From SZUA-36 sp041570235 (lineage in GTDB: Bacteria > Pseudomonadota > Gammaproteobacteria > Xanthomonadales > SZUA-36), in assembly GCA_041570235.1 (NCBI GenBank), contig JBFFWN010000213.1, positions 1 to 6,018 of the forward strand: a stretch of 6,018 nucleotides of DNA, in the 5' to 3' direction. The notes beneath the pieces are model-generated. The model saw only the letters and a list, made by a program, of their open reading frames with translations, was not told the origin of the DNA and made no database searches. Positions 1 through 5,987 of the stretch are shown in pieces. The position numbers and the translations under genes are program-made. Position 1 is the stretch's first letter. Every line of letters begins with the position of its first letter.

Positions 1-1470
1 GTATTAACCCTGATCGCCAGGGTTTCTGAAAAACAGGAACGCGAAAAGGCCGAACAGCTGGCCACTTTCATTGTTGACCTCGGGGAGCGCTTGAAAACGG
101 ATGCAGACCTCGAAACACTGGCGCTTATCAGCGACGAGGCTGCCAGGCACCTGCAAAACCTCGATCCAAACAAATTATCGCCAGCAACAGGTCAGCGGGT
201 AGCACTGGCGCTCAGGCAGGTGGGCCGGGTCAATGAGCTTGAGGGAAAACCGCAAGAGGCGCTGATCGCGTTTCAACGTTCGCGTGATTTGCTGGCCGGC
301 TTGCACGAAAAATATCCGGATGTGTCTCATTTGCTGTTTGAGCTGGGGAATGCCGAATATTACATCGGCAATCTTCACAACCAACAGAACCGTTACGAGA
401 GCGCGTTGAAATCGGTGCAGAACTATCATCTGTTGACAGTTAAGCTATTGGAGTCAGACCCGTCAAACCCTGACTGGATGCTGGAGGTTTCATACTCAAA
501 CAACAATTTGGCTGCAGTACAACTGGCTAACGGTAAAGGTGTTGACGATGCGACGCTTGAGCATGTGGCGCAGGCCATATACTGGATGGAAAAGGTGGTT
601 GCTTTAAAACCAGGAGACCAGGCGGTTGCAGATGTGTATTCCACCACGCTGGCATGGGCTTCAGATGCCGAGTTATCGGCGTGCAACCTGGACCTGGCGA
701 TGGGTTTCAGAAAAAAGGCCGAGGAACTGGTCAGGCTTTCAAGTCAACTTGACCCCGGCAATAAAGACTTGAAGACCCACCATGCTTTTGCTCTAACCGG
801 CATAAGCCGTCTACAGGTTTTGATGGGGCAAGCCGGTCTCGCCGAGCATAATATGAACCAGGCAATCTCCATATTGAAGCAACTTGTCGCAGTTGACCCC
901 AGCAATGTTTTCTATCAACAGGAACTGGTATACCGGCAGAATATGTTATTGGGCTTAATGGCGGCAACGGGTCAGCTTGAGAAAGCAAGCGCCCTGATCC
1001 TCGAGCTTGACCCAATCCTGGGCTTGAGCACCTCCGGGAATGCCCGTGATTCTGAGGCCCAAAAAGAGCACATGGAATTTCTGATGTCTGTCGCCAGGGT
1101 TGAGTTCGAACTTGGAAACACAGAATCGGCCTATCAACACGCCCGGGCTGCACTGACGCAGCAATCGAGCCTGTCAGCTCCAGACACAATCGACATTTTT
1201 GCGTCATACCGGCTGGCGAGAGCGGCGTCGCTGGTGTGGCAGATAAGCGGGGAGGGTCCTTCTGACACTTTACCAGCGGTACCAGGGCGGGACGAAGTGA
1301 CCTCGTTTAAGTTAAGGGGTTGTTTTGAGGCAGAAACTGCGGCACGCTTTTATATGATCGAGGGTGACAGGTCCAGGGCCGCACTGGAGATCGCCTACCT
1401 TCAGTCCAAGGGCTTCAAAGACCCGGGTTTTCTTCGGTTTTGCCGACACTATGGTCTTTGTGACAGATAA
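1..1470 (+). CDS. TPR-repeat protein, 5'-truncated; probable C-terminal part of a TIR-TM-TPR receptor-like protein
   Basis: The frame is open from the first base to the TAA at 1468-1470, giving 489 residues in the window; the start lies upstream. A TTG at 91 is only an internal codon. The first residues (VLTLIARVSEKQEREKAEQL) look like the end of a membrane helix running into a charged helix, as in the downstream gene just after its membrane segment. The rest is helical TPR-like repeats: the block FELGNAEYYIGNL (about codons 114-126) matches FELGQAEFYIGQV of the downstream protein, and colinear similarity continues to the C-terminus. There are exactly four cysteines (codons at 682, 1321, 1441, 1459), all matched in the paralogue; the last two form C-X5-C. 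The TPR family is known to mediate protein-protein contacts. An N-terminal TIR domain off the window is inferred from the paralogue, not seen; a kinase or other signalling domain is possible. No ligand can be named. Confidence 0.85.
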   Translation, partial: VLTLIARVSEKQEREKAEQLATFIVDLGERLKTDADLETLALISDEAARHLQNLDPNKLSPATGQRVALALRQVGRVNELEGKPQEALIAFQRSRDLLAGLHEKYPDVSHLLFELGNAEYYIGNLHNQQNRYESALKSVQNYHLLTVKLLESDPSNPDWMLEVSYSNNNLAAVQLANGKGVDDATLEHVAQAIYWMEKVVALKPGDQAVADVYSTTLAWASDAELSACNLDLAMGFRKKAEELVRLSSQLDPGNKDLKTHHAFALTGISRLQVLMGQAGLAEHNMNQAISILKQLVAVDPSNVFYQQELVYRQNMLLGLMAATGQLEKASALILELDPILGLSTSGNARDSEAQKEHMEFLMSVARVEFELGNTESAYQHARAALTQQSSLSAPDTIDIFASYRLARAASLVWQISGEGPSDTLPAVPGRDEVTSFKLRGCFEAETAARFYMIEGDRSRAALEIAYLQSKGFKDPGFLRFCRHYGLCDR

Positions 1471-1486
1471 GCAGGAAAATATCATC

Positions 1487-1523
1487 GATCCAGTGTATTG
1501 TTCTGAGTCTTCATTACTGGATT
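1487..1523 (+). repeat. Inverted repeat in the gap between the two TPR genes
   Basis: ATCCAGT at 1488-1494 is the exact reverse complement of ACTGGAT at 1516-1522. G-U pairs could extend the stem by one pair at each end in RNA. The loop is about 19-21 bases. The stem ends 13 bases before the GTG start of the next gene. No T-run follows, so it is not a Rho-independent terminator. It could be an mRNA processing or translation-control element, or chance: a 7-base dyad with a long loop is not rare. Confidence 0.3.
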
Positions 1524-1546
1524 CCATGGTAGACAGTGAGCAATAA
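1518..1546 (+). promoter_or_regulatory. Six-codon out-of-frame mini-ORF overlapping the GTG start of the TIR gene
   Basis: ATG at 1526 opens a six-codon frame (MVDSEQ) that stops with TAA at 1544-1546, just after the GTG start at 1536. A TGGA at 1518-1521 lies four bases before this ATG and could serve as a weak ribosome binding site, whereas the GTG itself has none at normal spacing. Termination and re-initiation could then feed the TIR gene. The same geometry occurs at the SLOG gene (ATG at 4279). This is inference from layout only. Confidence 0.25.
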
Positions 1547-3614
1547 ATTCAAAGCCTATATCAGCTACAGCCACCGTGATGAACGCTGGGCCGTATGGCT
1601 GCATCGAGCATTGGAGTCGTACCGGCTACCCCGTAAGCTGATTGGCACAGAAACCAGCGTGGGCAAAGTGCCGGCGCGTTTAAAGCCGGTGTTTCGTGAC
1701 CGTGACGACCTGTCATCCGATTCCGACCTGGCCGGCACTGTTAAACAGGCTTTAACCAATTCCGAGAACCTGATCGTGGTGTGCTCACCCGAGTCCGCCG
1801 CATCCGTTTGGGTCAACGAGGAAATCCGCTTTTTCGCCGGGCTCGGGCGGGAGAAAAAGATTTTTTGCATCATTGTTGATGGCGACCCCGCAGCTACCGA
1901 TGTTGAATCCGCCTGTTTTCCCGCGGCATTGGCCGAAGTGGGCCTGCAAGAGCCTTTGGCGGCGGATGTGCGTAAATGGGCCGATGGCAAGCGTCTGTCG
2001 AGACTCAAACTGATCGCTGGCATGCTGGGCCTGCCGTTAGACCAATTGCGTCGCCGCGACCTGCAAAAACGACAGAGGACATGGGCATTGGTAGCCTTGG
2101 CCGCCATCGTCATGTTGACGGTCCTCGTTACGGCCATAACCTCCCGCATTGCAGCCGAGCAACGACGTGTTTCCGGAGAGTCGCTGGTTTCATATAAGCT
2201 CACCGAGCTGCGTACCATGTTGAATGTGGCGGATGACCCCGAGGAACTAGCCAGGCTGCGGCAATGGGATAAGCAGGAGCTTGAAGACCTGTTAGCTTCA
2301 GCCGGTGATGGCGAAGATGCATTGCTGAATGCGGCGATGGATTTGCGTGAACAAGGCAATGATCTTTATGGAAATGAAAAATTGCCGGAGTCACTGGAAA
2401 AACTCCAGCAATCATGGGCGTTGTTGGCTGTAGCCTACCAACGTGACCGTAGCAATAAAGACATGCTTTTCGAGCTCGGACAGGCCGAATTCTATATAGG
2501 ACAGGTCTATATGGACCAGGGTAAGCTGAAAGAGGCTGAAAAGGCTTTTTTCGCTTATGCTGAAATTACCCGCCGGCTGATCGTTTCTGAGCCGCAAAAC
2601 GCCGAGTGGGTTTTGGAAATGGCCTATGCATTGACCAACCTTGCGGTTCTTGAAGACATGAAGGATGAAGGTGATCCAGAGCGAACTTTACAATTGACAC
2701 AGTCGGCGCTGGAATACAACCAGATCGCGTTGGTGCTGGATCCCCAAAACACCTATTACAAATCCGAACTCGGACAATCACATGCTTTTCTGGCGGATGC
2801 CCAACGCGGGGTCTGTGACCTGGAAGGCGCGCTTTTATCGCGGCAAAAAAATGTTTCCCTGGAGCGGGATATGCTGGCCATGGACAGCAGTAACCCAGGC
2901 AAAGTCAGACGGTTGGCCTATGCGCTCAGTGGCTATACGTCGGTACAGATTGAAATGGGACGAACGGCGGATGCAATCAATAGTTCCGAGGAGGCTTTAC
3001 GGTTAATTGATCCCCTGGTGCAAGAATATCCCGATAACAGGCAATTGAAGCGCTTTGTTCTTCTGCGAACCCATCGGCTGGCTATCCAAAAAGCCTTGAG
3101 CGGAGAAATCGAACAAGCCGCTAAAACCATGGAGGCCCTGGAAAAGGATTGGCAGTTGTACTTTCAGGATGCTGCGGAGGATGATCTGGGTGCCATTGAG
3201 GATTATACCGCTTACCTGATCGACAACGCATGGCTTGTACGGCAGACAGGTGATTCAGTTCTGGCCGGACAACTGCTTGAAAAGAGCAAGGCGAACAGTA
3301 TTGAGACTCTCAAAAGGCTTCCTGGAAACAGGAATGCGGGAAATCTGCTGATGCTGGCGACTTACCGCTTATGGGACATCAGGCAGGAAATGCCATCTGA
3401 CTCTATACTTACGATGTTGCCTTATTATTACAGCAACAGTGGTAGTATCCGGGCATGCCATGATGCCAGTATGGCAGCGAGAAAGGCGATTATGTTGGGC
3501 GCCACCACCAGGGCTGCTGAATTGACGGCTTACCTGGTGGGCAATGGTTACCGGGAGGCTTTTTTCGTGCGCGCCTGCAAGAAGCATTCGTTGTGTATGG
3601 ATATTGATGAGTGA
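1536..3614 (+). CDS. TIR domain - single transmembrane helix - TPR protein (receptor-like, predicted NADase)
   Basis: The protein has 692 residues. The GTG start at 1536 is forced: the codon at 1530-1532 is an in-frame TAG, and the TIR domain begins at once. TIR domain, about residues 4-140: box 1 KAYISYSHRDE (6-16), the BB-loop region FRDRDDLSSDSDLAG (53-67), strand LIVVCSP (79-85), and SVWVNEEI (90-97), where W92 and E96 match the W-x3-E pattern that carries the catalytic glutamate of TIR NADases such as SARM1. A basic stretch (R172-R181) precedes one hydrophobic helix at about 183-201, so the TIR domain should be cytoplasmic and the C-terminus periplasmic. Residues about 268-690 are TPR-like helical repeats with four cysteines (427, 641, 681, 687), all conserved in the upstream paralogue. 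TIR domains are known either to cleave NAD+, sometimes making cyclic ADP-ribose signals, or to act as scaffolds; which applies here is inference. No clear Shine-Dalgarno sequence is seen, so coupling to upstream translation is possible. Confidence 0.93.
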   Translation: MSNKFKAYISYSHRDERWAVWLHRALESYRLPRKLIGTETSVGKVPARLKPVFRDRDDLSSDSDLAGTVKQALTNSENLIVVCSPESAASVWVNEEIRFFAGLGREKKIFCIIVDGDPAATDVESACFPAALAEVGLQEPLAADVRKWADGKRLSRLKLIAGMLGLPLDQLRRRDLQKRQRTWALVALAAIVMLTVLVTAITSRIAAEQRRVSGESLVSYKLTELRTMLNVADDPEELARLRQWDKQELEDLLASAGDGEDALLNAAMDLREQGNDLYGNEKLPESLEKLQQSWALLAVAYQRDRSNKDMLFELGQAEFYIGQVYMDQGKLKEAEKAFFAYAEITRRLIVSEPQNAEWVLEMAYALTNLAVLEDMKDEGDPERTLQLTQSALEYNQIALVLDPQNTYYKSELGQSHAFLADAQRGVCDLEGALLSRQKNVSLERDMLAMDSSNPGKVRRLAYALSGYTSVQIEMGRTADAINSSEEALRLIDPLVQEYPDNRQLKRFVLLRTHRLAIQKALSGEIEQAAKTMEALEKDWQLYFQDAAEDDLGAIEDYTAYLIDNAWLVRQTGDSVLAGQLLEKSKANSIETLKRLPGNRNAGNLLMLATYRLWDIRQEMPSDSILTMLPYYYSNSGSIRACHDASMAARKAIMLGATTRAAELTAYLVGNGYREAFFVRACKKHSLCMDIDE

Positions 3615-3627
3615 TTTGCTCACAACT

Positions 3628-3656
3628 TTGACTCAACCAAGAGTCACAAATTTAAA
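3628..3656 (+). promoter_or_regulatory. Promoter-like sequence with embedded dyad, upstream of the exported-protein gene
   Basis: TTGACT (3628-3633) resembles a sigma-70 -35 box (five of six), and TTTAAA (3651-3656) follows at 17 bases as a poor -10 box (four of six). The spacer and -35 box hold the dyad TGACTC-N6-GAGTCA, a layout typical of an operator. Against this, transcription would start at about 3663, inside the Shine-Dalgarno sequence of the next gene, leaving almost no leader. The site may therefore be a read-through intergenic element instead. Confidence 0.3.
3629..3646 (+). repeat. Perfect 6-6-6 inverted repeat TGACTC-AACCAA-GAGTCA
   Basis: The arms at 3629-3634 and 3641-3646 are exact reverse complements around a six-base loop. 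With one bulged C at 3647, further T-A pairs can be added (TT at 3627-3628 with AA at 3648-3649). No T-run follows on either strand, so it is not a standard terminator. It lies 15 bases after the stop of the TIR gene. It could be a protein-binding operator or an mRNA 3'-end stabiliser that separates expression of the two genes. Confidence 0.4.
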
Positions 3657-3661
3657 AACCT

Positions 3662-3665
3662 GGAG
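3662..3665 (+). promoter_or_regulatory. Ribosome binding site of the exported-protein gene
   Basis: GGAG lies seven bases before the ATG at 3673. It is the only strong, well-spaced Shine-Dalgarno sequence in front of any start in the window, which suggests the small exported protein is translated more strongly than its neighbours. Confidence 0.75.
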
Positions 3666-3672
3666 ATAAATA

Positions 3673-4239
3673 ATGAGAAAGCACATGATTTTTCCGCAAT
3701 TGGCAATGACCCTGATGGTTGCGGGTGCCGGTTCTGTGGCAGTCGCGGACAGTCAGCATTATTTTATACAAATGAATGTCAGCGCTGACGAATCTGAATT
3801 GACGATCAGCACGGCCAGGGGGGCTGCTGGTGGTTGCAAGCTTGGCTCCAAGAAAGGATGCATACGCGCAAACAGGGGTGATGATGTTAAATTCAGCCTG
3901 CTGCTGTCCGGCAGCAACAAGTGCAGTATGGGAGATGACTCAAAATGGGAGTTGGGGGAGGTTAAGCTGGGCGGAAAGAACAGCCCCCGTAAACCGCAAA
4001 CCTTTGGTGGTTTCGAAACTGATACTGAAGTTACCTCAGATTTTAATTTCGCCAACAAGGCCACGGGTGTCCTGAACCCGGCCACTGCAAAATCTGACCG
4101 GCAGATCACCATTCATAACAAGAACCAATATGCCTATGAAGTCTGGTACCTGGTCACTGCAGATTGCGTGGATAAAAACAATGCAAAACTGAAAACCATT
4201 ACGATAGACCCCCGCGTGATCAACGAAGGCAAATTGTAA
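3673..4239 (+). CDS. Exported (periplasmic or secreted) protein of unknown family, four cysteines
   Basis: The protein has 188 residues. The start is fixed by the GGAG ribosome binding site and by the signal peptide: basic start MRKH, hydrophobic core (about residues 5-20), and an AVA cleavage site giving D26 as the likely first mature residue. The mature part of about 163 residues has four cysteines (55, 63, 84, 165), enough for two disulfides, and alternating strand-like stretches (HYFIQMNV, DVKFSLLL, YAYEVWYLV), suggesting a beta-rich fold. There is no lipobox, LPXTG, membrane anchor or recognisable catalytic motif. I do not recognise the family. Its position between the TIR-TM-TPR gene and the SLOG-TM gene suggests a related job, for example binding the periplasmic TPR region as ligand, co-receptor or inhibitor; this is inference from context. 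It may have its own promoter. A structural or adhesin-like role unrelated to the neighbours is possible. Confidence 0.85.
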   Translation: MRKHMIFPQLAMTLMVAGAGSVAVADSQHYFIQMNVSADESELTISTARGAAGGCKLGSKKGCIRANRGDDVKFSLLLSGSNKCSMGDDSKWELGEVKLGGKNSPRKPQTFGGFETDTEVTSDFNFANKATGVLNPATAKSDRQITIHNKNQYAYEVWYLVTADCVDKNNAKLKTITIDPRVINEGKL

Positions 4240-4270
4240 AACGGTTTAATCGGGCAAATCAGGATCAACC

Positions 4271-4299
4271 AGGTACTCATGGGTAGAGCATGCATCTGA
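4271..4299 (+). promoter_or_regulatory. Six-codon out-of-frame mini-ORF overlapping the start of the SLOG gene
   Basis: ATG at 4279 opens a six-codon frame (MGRACI) that ends with TGA at 4297-4299, a few bases past the SLOG gene's ATG at 4290. AGG at 4271-4273 sits five bases before the mini-ORF ATG, which is better placed than anything in front of 4290. Re-initiation after the mini-ORF could set the level of the SLOG protein. The geometry repeats that of the TIR gene start (ATG at 1526). Function is inferred only. Confidence 0.27.
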
Positions 4300-5987
4300 C
4301 CATCGGTGTGACCGGTCACCGGGATCTCCTGGAAGAAGAGATCCCGGATCTTAAAAAACTTGTCCGTGAGTTTTTTCTGAATCTCAGGAAAGGCTATCCC
4401 GATCTCGATTTGCAGTTGCTCACACCACTGGCCGAAGGCAGCGACCGTTTGGTGACCGACGTGGCGCTTGAGTTGGGCATAGAATTGATCGTGCCCCTGC
4501 CGATGCCGCAGGCGGATTATGAAAAGGACTTTTCTTCCGCCGCAGCGGTTGAGGAGTTCAGGTCGTCGCTTGCAAAGGCGCGGGTGATACACCTGCGCAC
4601 CTTGCCGGAAAATATACATGGGATGGTGACAGAGGCTGACCGTGTGCGCCAGTATGCCCAGTTGGGAATTTTCATATCCAACCACAGCCAGATACTGCTG
4701 GCCCTGTGGGACGGAAAACCATCAGATGCCACCGGCGGAACCTCCAGCGTGGTCAACTACCATCTGACTGCGGTCATGCCAGGGTTTTTGCTCAACGAAG
4801 AGTCCCCAAACCTGTTGGCGGATAACGAAAACGACCTGGTATATCACATTGCCTGTTCAAGAGACCGCAGCAATGGCTCGCCAGGCGGAGGTCTGCAACC
4901 GTTGCAGACAAGATGGATTACAGCGCATTTTGGCCTGGAGTCCGGTGACAGGATGCCCCTGGATTATGAAATCATGTTGCACCGGCTGCAGGATTTCAGC
5001 CGTGACAGCAGCAAGTATGAAAAACTGATTGCCAGTGAGGGTGCTGACCTGTTGGCAGACGCACCCGGCTATCGGCTTCCGGAGGGTACTCGAGCGATCA
5101 GTGAAAAACACCGGATCGCTGACTGGCTGGCGATTCATTTTCAAAAGCGAATCTCGTTTGGCCTGGTTGCCATGCACAGCATGGCCGTTCTGATTGGCCT
5201 GATATTTATCATTTATTCAGAGTTTGACGGCCTCGACTTTCTTGTAAATGTGTTTCTATTCGCCTTTATCGCAGGCTTCATACTTTACAAGATCGGCGAG
5301 CACCGGCAATGGCATCGCAAGCACCTGGATTACAGGGCCCTGGCCGAGGGTTTGCGTGTACAGTTTTACTGGAGCTTAGCCGGTGTTATTGATACACAGT
5401 CGGCTGAATTTGCCTATGACAACTTTCTCCAGAAACAGGACGTTGACCTGGGCTGGATTCGCCACGTCATGCGTAATGTCAGCCTGGCCCGCAGCCGGGA
5501 TGAGACCCCGGTGGAGGAGTGGGTGGACTGGGTGATTGAGCAATGGGTGGGCGATGAGGAAGGACAGACCGGTCAACTTTCCTACTATCACAGCAAGGAG
5601 CTTGAAAAAACCAAACGTTTTAAACGCACCACAGGCCTTGGCAAGCTCGCCTTGATCATGGGTATTGCGATCGCACTGCTGTTGGCGTTTATGGGCTCGG
5701 ATATGTCTGAGGCCCAGCATAAATTCTTGTTGATCCTGATGGGTGTATTTCCATTGATGGCCGGTGTACGTGATGCTTATTCGCATAAAAAGGCTGAAAA
5801 AGAACTGATCAAGCAATACCGTTTCATGCGTGGCGTACTGGCGAATGCAAAGCGTTTGCTGGACGGGTCCGATGATCCGGCTTTTCGACGCAGGGTGCTT
5901 CGGGCCTTGGGGACGGCGGCACTGGAGGAAGATGCCGAATGGATCCTGATGCATCGAGAGAGGCCATTGGAGCATACCGGAATTTAA
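4290..5987 (+). CDS. SLOG-domain protein with four transmembrane helices (SLATT-like membrane effector)
   Basis: The protein has 565 residues. ATG 4290 is forced, since TAG at 4284-4286 is in frame upstream and the first strand begins at residue 2. The N-terminal Rossmann domain of SLOG type (about 1-165) shows GVTGHRD (6-12), PLAEGSDRL (46-54), LIVPLP (66-71), and LALWDG followed by GGTSSVV (137-155), a set seen in nucleotide-binding SLOG proteins. A soluble linker of about 120 residues follows. Hydrophobic helices lie at about 288-309 and 315-335, then a polar helix with H345, YR (348-349), AE (352-353) and LRVQ (355-358), as in SLATT modules. A soluble insert rich in W and Y leads to helices at about 450-468 and 478-496 and a second charged helix (500-524). 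An even helix count puts the SLOG domain and tail in the cytoplasm. SLOG-SLATT pairings have been proposed, from comparative genomics, to sense nucleotide signals and perforate the membrane. The ligand and pore role here are inferred. An enzyme role like LOG phosphoribohydrolases is less likely given the membrane part. Confidence 0.88.
   Translation: MHLTIGVTGHRDLLEEEIPDLKKLVREFFLNLRKGYPDLDLQLLTPLAEGSDRLVTDVALELGIELIVPLPMPQADYEKDFSSAAAVEEFRSSLAKARVIHLRTLPENIHGMVTEADRVRQYAQLGIFISNHSQILLALWDGKPSDATGGTSSVVNYHLTAVMPGFLLNEESPNLLADNENDLVYHIACSRDRSNGSPGGGLQPLQTRWITAHFGLESGDRMPLDYEIMLHRLQDFSRDSSKYEKLIASEGADLLADAPGYRLPEGTRAISEKHRIADWLAIHFQKRISFGLVAMHSMAVLIGLIFIIYSEFDGLDFLVNVFLFAFIAGFILYKIGEHRQWHRKHLDYRALAEGLRVQFYWSLAGVIDTQSAEFAYDNFLQKQDVDLGWIRHVMRNVSLARSRDETPVEEWVDWVIEQWVGDEEGQTGQLSYYHSKELEKTKRFKRTTGLGKLALIMGIAIALLLAFMGSDMSEAQHKFLLILMGVFPLMAGVRDAYSHKKAEKELIKQYRFMRGVLANAKRLLDGSDDPAFRRRVLRALGTAALEEDAEWILMHRERPLEHTGI
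4308..4319. repeat. 12-base perfect palindrome in the 5' coding region of the SLOG gene
   Basis: GTGACCGGTCAC equals its own reverse complement. It encodes part of the conserved V-T-G-H motif, so part of the symmetry may be forced by the protein. It touches the hairpin that starts at 4319. It could be an operator-like site inside the gene, but chance plus coding constraint is a fair alternative. Confidence 0.35.
4319..4347 (+). repeat. Strong hairpin (10-bp perfect stem, 9-nt loop) near the start of the SLOG gene
   Basis: CCGGGATCTC (4319-4328) is the exact reverse complement of GAGATCCCGG (4338-4347), with the loop CTGGAAGAA. The stem has seven G-C pairs of ten, so the mRNA hairpin should be stable. 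It begins 29 bases after the start codon. No T-run follows, so it is not a terminator. It could slow early elongation or mRNA unwinding and keep the membrane effector low; the effect is inferred, the dyad is seen. Confidence 0.6.

Noticed and set aside
91..93. TTG as the true start of gene 1
   Set aside because: The frame is open upstream to the window edge, and upstream residues match the juxtamembrane part of the paralogue, so the gene is cut by the window rather than starting here.
1364..1546. Plus-strand 60-codon frame bridging the end of gene 1 and the start of gene 2
   Set aside because: It overlaps the conserved C-terminal cysteine region of gene 1 in another frame and has no domain. 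Only its last six codons (from ATG 1526) are kept, as a possible translation-control element.
1565..2359. Long open frame of 264 codons on the minus strand opposite the TIR domain
   Set aside because: It lies wholly inside a clear TIR-domain gene, has a low-complexity serine/arginine-rich product with no recognisable motif, and arises from the codon pattern of the sense strand.
3629..3646. Rho-independent terminator after the TIR gene
   Set aside because: The stem is only six base pairs with half A-T content and no T-run follows on either strand.
4134..4685. Minus-strand open frame of 183 codons across the end of the exported-protein gene and the start of the SLOG gene
   Set aside because: The product shows no domain or signal, and it is opposite the well-supported GVTGHRD and AEGSDRL coding region.
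4290..4790. LOG-type cytokinin-activating enzyme or DprA as the identity of the SLOG gene
   Set aside because: The Rossmann motifs are related, but the protein is far longer and carries four membrane helices, which neither family has.
5376..5975. Minus-strand open frame of 199 codons opposite the C-terminal half of the SLOG gene
   Set aside because: The sense frame has clear membrane helices and SLATT-like motifs; the antisense product has no recognisable feature.
1536..5987. Canonical Thoeris (thsA/thsB) or CBASS operon
   Set aside because: There is no SIR2 domain, no macro domain and no CD-NTase; only the TIR plus SLOG logic is shared, so those gene names are not used.
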